In this document: one piece after another, positions 7,135 to 13,811 of the stretch | Position numbering within the stretch: the stretch's first letter is position 1 | How the letters are laid out: each line of letters opens with the position of its first letter | Source of the DNA: Endomicrobium sp. | Lineage (GTDB): Bacteria; Elusimicrobiota; Endomicrobiia; Endomicrobiales; Endomicrobiaceae | Direction: 5' to 3' | NCBI GenBank assembly: GCA_031277075.1 | Contig: JAISLV010000006.1 | Span: 1-14,160, forward strand | DNA: 14,160 bases | Program-made: the position numbers and the translations under genes | Notes under the pieces: generated by a model | Database searches by the model: none | What the model was told of the DNA's origin: nothing | The model's input: only the letters and a program-made list of their open reading frames with translations

Positions 7135-7950
7135 TCATTGTATTTCTTTTTCCTTTCTTGCAGACAATCTTTTTATTATGTTCCAGTATTTCAATATAAA
7201 ATTTGCTATCCCTGAAAGCGCGTATAATAGGAATAATATAAAAATTATATTCTGCGGAAACACAATAATAAGCGCTATAAGAATTATTATTAAAACTAAA
7301 AGCTGAAACGCTTTTGGTTTTGCAAATTTAAATTTTTTAAACGAAGCGTAAGGCACGGTTGAAACCATAAGAAGCGACAAAACTACCATTACAACGGGCA
7401 TGAGTTTAAAAAACACAGGCATATTTTTCATTAAAAGCGGTATGGTTTTAAAATTAAGCGCCTGACCCGGCTCCGCTATCAATAATTCGTAACTTAAAAC
7501 AAAAGATATTAAAAGTCCTGCCGAAGCAGGCGTGGGCAAACCTATAAAAGAAGAATGAACTACGCCGTCTTTTGCCGTAACGTTAAATTTTGCAAGCCTA
7601 AGCGCGCTGCATAAAACAAATAAAACTGCAATCGCCACGCCTATTTTGTCCATAGAATTTAAAACAAGCTGATACATCATTACGGCAGGCGCAAGACCGA
7701 AAGAAACCAAATCGCTTAAAGAATCAAGCTGCACGCCAAACTCGCTTGTAGTTTTTGTCATTCTTGCAACTCTTCCGTCGAGCATATCAAAAGCTATGGA
7801 TAAAATTAAAAGCCACGCCGCTTTTGTAAAATTGCCTTCTATAGAAGCAAGCATAGACAAAAATCCGCACGCCATATTTCCGCAAGTAAACAAACTTGGG
7901 AAAATATATATGCCTTTTTTTAATTTTTCTTTCATTGCTATATTTTCCAC
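7135..7950 (-). CDS. pssA: CDP-diacylglycerol--serine O-phosphatidyltransferase
   Basis: 271 residues, an integral membrane enzyme that joins serine to CDP-diacylglycerol to make phosphatidylserine. The CDP-alcohol phosphotransferase signature is complete: D55, D58-G59, A62-R63, G72, D76 and D80 in the spacing of the family. Several hydrophobic segments follow (roughly 105-125, 139-160, 180-203, 213-232 and 235-257), as expected for type II (Bacillus-like) PssA. The start is GTG at 7950 with AGAGG 6 nt upstream; an ATG five codons later (7935) is a weaker choice. It follows psd by 81 nt in the same direction, and the two enzymes act in sequence to give phosphatidylethanolamine. The gap contains two short palindromes (AGCGCGCT and CCGCGCGG) of unknown meaning. 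Confidence 0.93.
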   Translation of the reverse strand: MENIAMKEKLKKGIYIFPSLFTCGNMACGFLSMLASIEGNFTKAAWLLILSIAFDMLDGRVARMTKTTSEFGVQLDSLSDLVSFGLAPAVMMYQLVLNSMDKIGVAIAVLFVLCSALRLAKFNVTAKDGVVHSSFIGLPTPASAGLLISFVLSYELLIAEPGQALNFKTIPLLMKNMPVFFKLMPVVMVVLSLLMVSTVPYASFKKFKFAKPKAFQLLVLIIILIALIIVFPQNIIFILFLLYALSGIANFILKYWNIIKRLSARKEKEIQ

Positions 7951-8031
7951 AATAAGCCTCTCTAGCGCGCTGCATTACGCAAAAGCAAAAGATATAAAAC
8001 CGCGCGGCGTATTTTTGTTGTATGCGGATAT

Positions 8032-8655
8032 TTATTTTTTAATTTCGGCAAATATTGTAACGCCGGAAACAACTTTATCGTCTTTTTTTACTTTGACGTC
8101 GGCGTTTTTTGGCATAATTAAATCTACCTGCGAACTAAATTTTATCACGCCTATTTTGTCGCCGATATTTAAAACGTCGCCGGGCTTTACCCAAGAAACG
8201 CAGCGTCTTGCAAGAATGCCAGCTATCTGCTTTACGACATATATTCCGTTTTCATTTTCTATTGTTATAAGATTTTGCTCGTTGACTATATGAGCCTGCG
8301 GCTCCATAGCCTTTAAAAATTTGCCTTTTTTATATTCCACATTTACAACCTTTCCCGCCACAGGCGAACGCTGCAAATGCACGTCTAAAACCGATAAAAA
8401 AACTCTTATTATTTTGTCCGTTTCCGTTTCGCTTACTTCTAAAACCGTTCCATTGCACGGCGAAAGAATAAGATTTTCGCCTTGCGTTATTTTAACTTCG
8501 GGGTCGCGAAAAAAATAAATGCAAAACAAAGACGCAAAAATTAACAAACTTCCCGCAAGCGTCAAAACCGCGCCCGAACTTGCCGCCACAAGAAAAAAGA
8601 ACCCTAAAACAAACGGAATTAAAATAAAGGGATAGCCTTCTTTGACAATAGACAT
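8032..8655 (-). CDS. psd: Phosphatidylserine decarboxylase, short (Psd-A) type, atypical active site
   Basis: 207 residues, the length of the short archaeal-type proenzyme. It should make phosphatidylethanolamine from the PssA product after self-cleavage to form a pyruvoyl group. There are two N-terminal hydrophobic segments (about 8-27 and 29-48), then YFFRDPEV (47-54), DVHLQRSPVAGKV (91-103) with the expected H93, and VDLIMP near the end. Two key places differ from the usual family. The usual SPADG reads SPCNG, with N68 replacing the catalytic-triad Asp. The cleavage site usually read as F-G-S reads F-S-S (173-175), with Ser before the predicted pyruvoyl Ser. The identity is clear, but processing or activity may differ. 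The ATG has GGAG 8 nt upstream and a strong promoter ahead. Confidence 0.9.
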   Translation of the reverse strand: MSIVKEGYPFILIPFVLGFFFLVAASSGAVLTLAGSLLIFASLFCIYFFRDPEVKITQGENLILSPCNGTVLEVSETETDKIIRVFLSVLDVHLQRSPVAGKVVNVEYKKGKFLKAMEPQAHIVNEQNLITIENENGIYVVKQIAGILARRCVSWVKPGDVLNIGDKIGVIKFSSQVDLIMPKNADVKVKKDDKVVSGVTIFAEIKK

Positions 8656-8677
8656 AGTGTTTTCTCCATTTGGAAAT

Positions 8678-8717
8678 AATTAACGTTAATTTTATCAAAA
8701 AAGCATTTAAAGGTCAA
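8678..8717 (-). promoter_or_regulatory. Sigma70-type promoter of psd-pssA with overlapping palindrome
   Basis: On the minus strand, TTGACC (8717-8712) is followed after exactly 17 nt by TAAAAT (8694-8689). Each hexamer has five of six consensus bases. Directly over the -10 end and the likely start point lies a perfect 14-bp palindrome, AATTAACGTTAATT (8678-8691), well placed for a repressor. The psd ATG is 34 nt beyond the -10. Confidence 0.6.
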
Positions 8718-8729
8718 AAACAGCAAAGA

Positions 8730-8772
8730 GCAGCTAAGCGACGGCAAAGGATGATACATCTTGCTTAGCTGC
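8730..8772 (-). terminator. Hairpin terminator closing miaB-lipA
   Basis: GCAGCTAAGC (minus strand, 8772-8763) and GCTTAGCTGC (8739-8730) form a perfect 10-bp stem with a 23-nt loop. A moderately T-rich stretch (TCTTTGCTGTTTTTG) follows. The ascending arm contains the last Ser codon and the stop of lipA. The long loop and interrupted T-run make termination efficiency uncertain. Confidence 0.55.
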
Positions 8773-9595
8773 ATTCTTTGCCGCCGTTAAAGCGATAAGA
8801 ACTGCGGACATAACGTCCGCAAAGTATTTGGGGAATGCCGACCGACTTTGCGTAATTTTCTATGTTTTTAAATTCTTCGGGCGAGTATTCTTTTACGACG
8901 CGGCAGCGGTTTTTTGCCGGGGCAAGATACTGCCCTACGGTTAAAATGTCGGCGTTGACGCGCTTAATGTCGGATATCGTATCAAAAATTTCTCTTTCGC
9001 TTTCGCCTAAGCCCGCCATTATGCCCGTCTTAGTTTTAAAGCCTTTGCTTTTTACATACTCTAAAACTTCAAGCGAACGCTTGTAGTCCGCTCTGCGCCT
9101 GACTTGCCCGTAAAGTCTTGGAACAGTCTCAATATTATGCGAAAATACGTCTGGCTTTGCGTTTAAAACTATGTCTATCAGATCTTTTCTGCCCGAAAAA
9201 TCAGGCGTCAGCGTTTCAACTTTTACATTGGGAAGAACGCTTTTAATTTCGCGCACCGCGGTTGCGAAATGGTTTGCGCCGCCGTCTTGCAAATCGTCTC
9301 TTGTAACGGAAGTGATTACCGCGTAGGAAAGCCCAAGCTCTTTTACGGCTTTTGCAATTTTTGCGGGTTCGTCCGCGTCGGGCGGGGCGGGCTTTTGTTT
9401 TTCTATAGCGCAAAATTTACAGCCGCGCGTGCAATTTTTTCCAAGTATTAAAAAAGTCGCCGTATTTTTTTTAAAACACTCGCCGATATTTGGGCATTTT
9501 GCGCTTTCGCAAACGGTGTTTAATCCTTTAAATGCGAAATCTTTTTTTAATTTAACGATATCGGATATATTTATTTTTTTCTTAGGAAAACTCAC
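8765..9595 (-). CDS. lipA: Lipoyl synthase
   Basis: 276 residues from GTG. A radical-SAM enzyme that inserts two sulfurs into octanoyl groups on lipoyl domains. Both iron-sulfur sites are visible: the auxiliary cluster C-x4-C-x5-C (C29, C34, C40 in CESAKCPNIGEC) and the radical-SAM C-x3-C-x2-C (C55, C59, C62 in CTRGCKFC). The C-terminal RSSY (264-267), whose Ser binds the auxiliary cluster in known LipA structures, is present. I chose GTG at 9595 because it overlaps the miaB stop in a GTGA arrangement with GGAG 10 nt upstream. A TTG two codons earlier (9601) is possible but only 4 nt from GGAG. It is translationally coupled to miaB and ends inside a terminator hairpin. Confidence 0.95.
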   Translation of the reverse strand: MSFPKKKINISDIVKLKKDFAFKGLNTVCESAKCPNIGECFKKNTATFLILGKNCTRGCKFCAIEKQKPAPPDADEPAKIAKAVKELGLSYAVITSVTRDDLQDGGANHFATAVREIKSVLPNVKVETLTPDFSGRKDLIDIVLNAKPDVFSHNIETVPRLYGQVRRRADYKRSLEVLEYVKSKGFKTKTGIMAGLGESEREIFDTISDIKRVNADILTVGQYLAPAKNRCRVVKEYSPEEFKNIENYAKSVGIPQILCGRYVRSSYRFNGGKECS

Positions 9596-10902
9596 TTGCA
9601 AATTTCTCCAAATAAAGAATTGATTTTTGCTTGCGCTATTAAAACGTCTATTTCTTTCCCTATGTCTTGGGGCGAACCTTTCACAAAAACTTTTCTATTG
9701 TCTTTAGTTCTGGTTTCTAAAACGCCGTCTTCGCATTTTTCCGCTAAAACCAGACGCCTGCGTCCAACGGCAGAAGCGGCGATTTCCGCAGAAATTTTAT
9801 TCGTTTCGTCAAGCAGAATTTGAAGCCTGCGTTTTTTTTCCTCAATAGGAACGTCGTCGCTCATTGCGGCTGCGGCTGTGTTTGGACGCGGAGAATATCT
9901 AAAAATATAAGCTCCGCCAAAACGAATGTCTTTTACAGCGCGTAAGGTAGCCTGAAAATCTTCTTGCGTCTCTTGCGGAAAGCCCGTTATAATGTCGGTC
10001 GTTATATTGATGTCAGGTATTTTTTTTCTCAATTGTTCAACAAGCAAACGGTAATGGCTATATGTATATTTCCTGTTCATGCTTTGCAAAATTTTATCGG
10101 ACGCCGACTGCATAGGCAGATGTATGTGATTGCAGACTTTAGGTAAAGAAGCGATTGCGTCTATCAAATCTTGGCTTAAATCTTTGGGGTGATTTGTCAT
10201 AAATCTTATGCGCGATATTTTTTCTATCTCGGACGCTTTTTCAAGCAGAGCGGCAAAATTTATTCCGCCGTAATTGTAAGAATTTACGTTTTGCCCCAAA
10301 AATTTTATCTCTTTAGTTCCGTTTTCCGCATAAATTTCGCATTGTTTTAAAATATCTTCGCAGTTAAGGCTTATTTCGTTTCCGCGAACAAAAGGCACTA
10401 CGCAGTATGAACAATAATTATCGCAGCCGCGCATTATAGTCAAATACCTTACGGGGTTTGCAGACGGCGTTGAAAGTTTGAGGCTGAAATCTGAAATGTC
10501 GGCGTCAGGTTTGCCGCTGCGGGCGTCTGTTTTTTGCGCTTTGGAATTTTTGTTTTGCAGTTCAATTATTTTTTTAGCCGCTTCCTCTATGTCTTTTGCG
10601 CCTATAACTAAATCTACGCTTTTAAAGCGTTTTGTTATTTTATCGCCAAGCCTTTGAGCCATACAGCCTATGACGATTATTTTTAAATCTTTTTTTACGG
10701 CTTTTAGCTCTTCGGCTCTGCCAAGCCACGAATATGCTTTATGTTCCGCTTGAGCGCGAACAGAACAAGTGTTTAAAACGGCGACGTCTGCGTCTACAAG
10801 CGCGTTTACTTTATCAGCCCCGAAAGTAAGCAAAGATAAAGAAACGGCGTCAGAATCGCATATATTCATTTGACATCCGATAGTTTCAATAAAAAATTTC
10901 AT
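9592..10902 (-). CDS. miaB: tRNA-2-methylthio-N6-dimethylallyladenosine synthase
   Basis: 436 residues from ATG. A methylthiotransferase that modifies i6A37 of tRNAs reading U-starting codons. The N-terminal domain has the three cluster cysteines: C10 in ETIGCQMN, C46 in LNTCSV and C80 in VIGCMAQ. The radical-SAM motif C-x3-C-x2-C is at C160, C164 and C167 (GCDNYCSYC). A C-terminal segment of about 60 residues (VLAEKCEDGVLETRTKDNRK) fits the RNA-binding TRAM domain. CQMN and overall length favour MiaB over MtaB or RimO. I chose ATG at 10902, where the family's MKFFIETIGCQMN start falls. A TTG seven codons upstream (10923) is open but also lacks a good ribosome site. A promoter-like -10 and a small hairpin lie upstream, and lipA follows with a 4-nt overlap. 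Confidence 0.95.
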   Translation of the reverse strand: MKFFIETIGCQMNICDSDAVSLSLLTFGADKVNALVDADVAVLNTCSVRAQAEHKAYSWLGRAEELKAVKKDLKIIVIGCMAQRLGDKITKRFKSVDLVIGAKDIEEAAKKIIELQNKNSKAQKTDARSGKPDADISDFSLKLSTPSANPVRYLTIMRGCDNYCSYCVVPFVRGNEISLNCEDILKQCEIYAENGTKEIKFLGQNVNSYNYGGINFAALLEKASEIEKISRIRFMTNHPKDLSQDLIDAIASLPKVCNHIHLPMQSASDKILQSMNRKYTYSHYRLLVEQLRKKIPDINITTDIITGFPQETQEDFQATLRAVKDIRFGGAYIFRYSPRPNTAAAAMSDDVPIEEKKRRLQILLDETNKISAEIAASAVGRRRLVLAEKCEDGVLETRTKDNRKVFVKGSPQDIGKEIDVLIAQAKINSLFGEICK

Positions 10903-10930
10903 TTTAAAATTATGTTTAAGCAATGTCTAA

Positions 10931-10961
10931 AAACTGCGGCAGTTTCAAGTACTATATTATA
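10931..10961 (-). promoter_or_regulatory. Probable -10 element and small leader hairpin of miaB
   Basis: A perfect TATAAT lies at 10961-10956 on the minus strand, after the terminator of the preceding gene, but without a clear -35. About ten bases downstream, AAACTGC-C-GCAGTTT (10945-10931) is a perfect 7-bp inverted repeat followed by TTTA. It might be a weak attenuator or just a stable 5' end. Confidence 0.35.
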
Positions 10962-10982
10962 TTGTATACGCAAAAAGAGAAT

Positions 10983-11045
10983 ATTTAAGAAAATTAGCGG
11001 CTAAGCTGTTAGGCGGGAAAAGTTTTGCCTAACCTCATAACCGCT
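10983..11045 (-). terminator. Rho-independent terminator after the dehydrogenase gene
   Basis: On the minus strand two 19-nt arms (11045-11027 and 11014-10996) pair with about 15 Watson-Crick pairs, one wobble and a few mismatches, around the loop AAAACTTTTCCC. A T-rich tail (AATTTTCTTAAAT) follows. The stem starts 17 nt after the stop codon, the expected place for a terminator, and it isolates this gene from miaB. Confidence 0.72.
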
Positions 11046-11062
11046 AAATGTTTAAAAATTTC

Positions 11063-12139
11063 TTATTTTACATATTCGTTTAGAGCTTTTATTCTGTATA
11101 TCGGCGTAGGCATTTTGTCAGTAGTAACATATCCTGCGGGAGCGTTTACTACGTCGGGCAGCCTTGCGACTACGGTAGCGCAGGTAAGCTCTACAGTAGC
11201 TGGACGGTTTATAACTACTTGAGTGTCAGGCTCGCCGATAATAGTCCAGTCGTTGCAGTCAAATTCTTCGGGAGCGTAGACTTTGCCTATACATTCGCTT
11301 TCAATAGTTATGCCTTCTTTAGTTTCTGTTGTAACGACCGCAGACATTCCCGTAGCGTATCCTGCTGGAACTGTCATTTGAAGCGTTGAACTTTCTAAAT
11401 CTTTTGAATAAGTTTGAGGCACTGTTTTTTGAGTTTGTCTGATAACTGTAAGCCCAAGTTTATCGCAAAGCCATCCGTTTACGTTCCACATATAAGACGG
11501 CAGATAAGTTCCCTCTTCTATAATTTTTTTTCTTTCATCGTCGCTCACTTTATCAACGGAAGCCACTTCTTTGTCAAAAGCGTCCAAATCAAGCCCCGCG
11601 CCGTGAGCTTTTGCCAAAGCTATGCCGTAATCTTCAACATTATAGCTGGATTTTCCTTTAATTTTTTTTATAGTCTGCGTCGCGCCTGAAAGAACGGTTA
11701 TGAGATTGCCCCAAAAAACGTCTTGATAACCAGAGCCGCATATTGTGCAGTTGTTTTTCTTTGCAAGTTCGTCAATTTCTTTAGTCAAAACAGGCGAAGA
11801 ATTCTGCGGATAAAACGCTTCTTCGCAAGTTGAAATGGCGTTGACGCCCGTTTTTGCGCAAGTTAAAAAAGGAACTTTCAAATCTTGCATAAGACTCATA
11901 GTAGTAACTATGCAAACGTCGGGCTTATCTTTTATAAAAACGTCTTCGGCTTCTTTTGCGTCGCGTATTATAACGCCTTTTTTGCCGCCGCCTATAAGGT
12001 CGCCTATATCTTTGCCTATCACTTCCGGGCGAACGTCAAAAGCGCTTACAATTTCCCCGCCTTTTTCATAAACGTATCTCATAGTGTAGACCGACATTTT
12101 ACCGCAGCCGTATTGAGCCGCTCTCAATTTTCTGTCCAT
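11063..12139 (-). CDS. 2,4-diaminopentanoate dehydrogenase family oxidoreductase
   Basis: 358 residues. The N-terminus is a Rossmann NAD(P)-binding fold of the dihydrodipicolinate-reductase type: AAQYGCGKMS (7-16) with the glycine motif, then GGEIVSAFD and GKDIGDLIGG. The C-terminal half, ending NAPAGYVTTDKMPTPIYRI, fits the 2,4-diaminopentanoate dehydrogenase C-terminal domain family (PF19328). Characterised members oxidise 2,4-diaminopentanoate in clostridial ornithine fermentation, but most family members have untested substrates and no other ornithine-fermentation genes are in this window. An amino-acid or amine dehydrogenase role is the safe reading. No signal peptide or membrane segment. 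The ATG follows a G-rich ribosome site (AGGGGGGG, 5 nt spacing). It is a single-gene unit with its own promoter-like sequence and terminator. Confidence 0.75.
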   Translation of the reverse strand: MDRKLRAAQYGCGKMSVYTMRYVYEKGGEIVSAFDVRPEVIGKDIGDLIGGGKKGVIIRDAKEAEDVFIKDKPDVCIVTTMSLMQDLKVPFLTCAKTGVNAISTCEEAFYPQNSSPVLTKEIDELAKKNNCTICGSGYQDVFWGNLITVLSGATQTIKKIKGKSSYNVEDYGIALAKAHGAGLDLDAFDKEVASVDKVSDDERKKIIEEGTYLPSYMWNVNGWLCDKLGLTVIRQTQKTVPQTYSKDLESSTLQMTVPAGYATGMSAVVTTETKEGITIESECIGKVYAPEEFDCNDWTIIGEPDTQVVINRPATVELTCATVVARLPDVVNAPAGYVTTDKMPTPIYRIKALNEYVK

Positions 12140-12167
12140 AAAAGCCCCCCCTATTAGATATATTATG

Positions 12168-12227
12168 CCATTGCCTTAACCAAAATAGCAATGGAACCAG
12201 TATATAAACTAATGCGATATTTTACAA
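12168..12227 (-). promoter_or_regulatory. Promoter of the dehydrogenase gene with a 5' UTR inverted repeat
   Basis: TTGTAA (12227-12222) and TATACT (12204-12199) are 17 nt apart on the minus strand. Just downstream, CCATTGC (12194-12188) and GCAATGG (12174-12168) form an exact 7-bp dyad with a 13-nt spacer, covering the likely start point and early leader. A second overlapping possibility, TTGCTA with CATAAT at 18 nt, starts within this dyad. The dyad could be an operator or an RNA hairpin. Confidence 0.45.
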
Positions 12228-12261
12228 TGGATGTTTTGCAAAAACCTATAATGTTCGTAAT

Positions 12262-12280
12262 TGCCGCAAATTTTGCGGCA
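12262..12280. repeat. Perfect inverted repeat TGCCGCAAA-T-TTTGCGGCA
   Basis: Nine-base arms around one base. There is no T-run on either side, so it is not an obvious terminator. It lies between the repeat element at 12300-12409 and the dehydrogenase promoter. The rest of the 12140-12413 gap holds only these elements and no credible open frame. Confidence 0.5.
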
Positions 12281-12299
12281 GTTCAAAGAAGAAAATGAA

Positions 12300-12409
12300 G
12301 GGCGTCCTAAGAGCAAGGACGGACAAATTTTTGATGCCAAAATGCCTTGAGAGACAATGTCTCTAAAGGCGCAAGGCTCGGACTGGCATTAGGGTTTTTA
12401 GAGACGCCC
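12300..12409 (-). repeat. Structured intergenic repeat element, copy A
   Basis: This 110-bp block begins four bases after the HU stop. Its ends GGGCGTC and GACGCCC are exact inverted repeats. Inside, ATGCCA/TGGCAT enclose a hairpin of 12 paired positions with one mismatch (GCCTTGAGAGAC/GTCTCTAAAGGC, loop AAT), and GTCC/GGAC form a smaller hairpin. The minus-strand end (12409-12380) matches 25 of 30 bases of the plus-strand end of copy B at 13716-13745, including 15 identical bases in a row. No open frame of note is inside. It may be a small non-autonomous repeat, and it may also serve as the 3' structure of the HU transcript. Confidence 0.65.
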
Positions 12410-12413
12410 AATA

Positions 12414-12683
12414 TTAATCGCCGTCGTTAAAAAATTCTTTTGCCTGTTTAAATTTTATTTTTTTCATTGGAGAAATTAACAGCGTTTCGCCCGTTTTTGG
12501 GTTGCGTCCTTTTTTTGTCTTGGTTGTAAAAGCGTTGAAACTGCCAAAACCCGTAATTACGACTTTTTCCCCGTTTTTTAACGCGTCCGAGATCTCTTTA
12601 AAAATTTTTTCAACGGCAAAATCCGCCTCTTTTTTTGAAGTTAATATTTTTGATAATTTTTTCGCCAAATCGTTTTTATTCAT
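12414..12683 (-). CDS. HU-family DNA-binding protein
   Basis: 89 residues, typical for HU/IHF. It bends and compacts DNA as a dimer. The helical N-terminus (MNKNDLAKKLSKILTSKKEA) is followed by the beta arm: VVITGFGSFNAFTTKTKKGR (41-60) and the family signature GRNPKTGE (59-66), with intercalating P62. KKIKFKQAKEF forms the C-terminal helix region. I cannot say whether it is the main HU or an IHF-like paralogue; GRNPKTGE and the lack of a partner gene favour HU. GGAG lies 5 nt before the ATG. It is 23 nt after gpsA, so probably cotranscribed, and a structured repeat follows directly. Confidence 0.93.
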   Translation of the reverse strand: MNKNDLAKKLSKILTSKKEADFAVEKIFKEISDALKNGEKVVITGFGSFNAFTTKTKKGRNPKTGETLLISPMKKIKFKQAKEFFNDGD

Positions 12684-12706
12684 TTAATCTCCGCCGTAAA
12701 TAATCT

Positions 12707-13699
12707 TTATTCGTGTTTTGCCTCTCTGGTCATTAAAGCGTTAACGGCGTCTTTGGGTTTTTTGCCGTTAAACAAAACGTCGTAGACTTCGTTTATTATC
12801 GGAAGTTCAACGTTTAATTTTTTGCCTATTTCAAATGCGCTTATCGCGTTTTTTACGCCTTCGGCTATCATACCCAAATTTTTTTCCGCCTCGTCTGCGG
12901 TTTTTCCCTCGCCGACAGCCTGACCGACGGCGCGATTCCTTGAATGTTTTGAAAAACAAGTTACCATCAAATCGCCCGCGCCAGATAAACCGTAAAAAGT
13001 TTCTTCTCTGCCGCCTAACGCCGCGCCTATTCTTGCAAGTTCTTTTAAACCCCTTGAAACTATCGCGGCTTTTGTGTTGTCGCCGTATTTCAGTCCGTCA
13101 ACTATGCCCGAAGCTATCGCAAAAACGTTCTTTAAAGCCGCGCCCGTTTCAACTCCCACTATATCGCTTTGATTATAAACTCTGAAATAATCGTTCATAA
13201 AAAGTTTTCTGCATTGTTCGGCGATTATAGGATTTACGGACGCCGACGTTACAAGCGTAGGAATTTTTCTGCAAACTTCTTCCGCGTGGCTTGGACCAGA
13301 AAGCGCGGCGGTGTTTTTATAGCTGTTTGGAAAAACTTCGTTTATAACTTCCGACATCCTTAAAAGCGTGTCGTTTTCTATTCCTTTTGTCGCGCTTATT
13401 ATAAGTTTTCCGTCAAGCGAAACTCCGTTTCTTTTTAGCAATACGCAAGTGGAACGCATAAATTGCGAAGGAACGGCAAATAAAATTCCTCCGCTGTCTT
13501 TAAAAGAATCAAAGCCGCTTGATATAAAAAGTTTTTCAGGCAAATCTACGCCTGCGGCAAAAGGCTTTATTTTTCTGTCTTGCAAATCTTTAGCTCTTTT
13601 ATCGTCTATTTCCCAGAGAACGACGTCGTGTCCGTTGTCAACTAAAAGAGCGGCTAGCGTCGCTCCCCAAGAACCTGCGCCTAAAACCGTTATTTTCAT
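12707..13699 (-). CDS. gpsA: NAD(P)-dependent glycerol-3-phosphate dehydrogenase
   Basis: 330 residues, usual length. It reduces dihydroxyacetone phosphate to sn-glycerol-3-phosphate, the backbone that PlsY acylates. Marks are the Rossmann motif GAGSWGATLA (7-16), SATKGIE (102-108), LSGPSHAEEV (133-142), the catalytic K190 in VETGAALKNVFAIASGI, and FYGLSGAGDLMVTC (235-248) followed by SRNRAVG. No motif is missing. The start ATG has AGAGGAAA upstream. It lies downstream of plsY, separated by the repeat element at 13716-13811. The plsY-gpsA order is common in bacteria, which supports both calls. Confidence 0.96.
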   Translation of the reverse strand: MKITVLGAGSWGATLAALLVDNGHDVVLWEIDDKRAKDLQDRKIKPFAAGVDLPEKLFISSGFDSFKDSGGILFAVPSQFMRSTCVLLKRNGVSLDGKLIISATKGIENDTLLRMSEVINEVFPNSYKNTAALSGPSHAEEVCRKIPTLVTSASVNPIIAEQCRKLFMNDYFRVYNQSDIVGVETGAALKNVFAIASGIVDGLKYGDNTKAAIVSRGLKELARIGAALGGREETFYGLSGAGDLMVTCFSKHSRNRAVGQAVGEGKTADEAEKNLGMIAEGVKNAISAFEIGKKLNVELPIINEVYDVLFNGKKPKDAVNALMTREAKHE

Positions 13700-13715
13700 T
13701 TTATTTCCTCTAAAA

Positions 13716-13811
13716 GCGCGTCTCTAAAAACCTTAACGCCCGTCTTTAACGCAAAGCTCAATAACCCTGACCGTTACTCCAAGCGCAGACGCTATAGTTT
13801 TTAGGAACGCC
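13716..13811 (+). repeat. Intergenic repeat element, copy B, overlapping the plsY stop
   Basis: Read on the plus strand, the block starts GCGCGTCTCTAAAAACC and ends GTTTTTAGGAACGCC. The ends are imperfect inverted repeats of each other, 13 of 15 positions in the clearest stretch. The start matches copy A (12409 downwards on the minus strand) at 25 of 30 bases, while the interiors differ. The end at 13804-13811 falls inside the last codons of plsY, and the plsY TAA (13803-13801) lies within the element. The gpsA ribosome site starts just outside the other end. Insertion of a small mobile repeat between plsY and gpsA is the simplest reading. Confidence 0.6.

Noticed and set aside
7964..8007. 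AGCGCGCT and CCGCGCGG palindromes between psd and pssA as a terminator
   Set aside because: They are short, have no loop for a stable hairpin and no T-run; the pssA ribosome site follows directly.
10903..10923. TTG at 10923 as the miaB start
   Set aside because: The family's first strand begins at the ATG seven codons later, and the TTG has no ribosome site to favour it.
12300..12409. A known small RNA such as 4.5S/SRP RNA or 6S RNA
   Set aside because: The conserved SRP loop bases and the long single bubble helix of 6S RNA are absent, and the ends match a second intergenic repeat instead.
12835..13185. Long plus-strand open frame rich in Arg, Leu and Pro opposite gpsA
   Set aside because: It is antisense to a clear gpsA, has low-complexity composition and no ribosome site; it is a mirror of gpsA codons. 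Other plus-strand frames in the window are similar.
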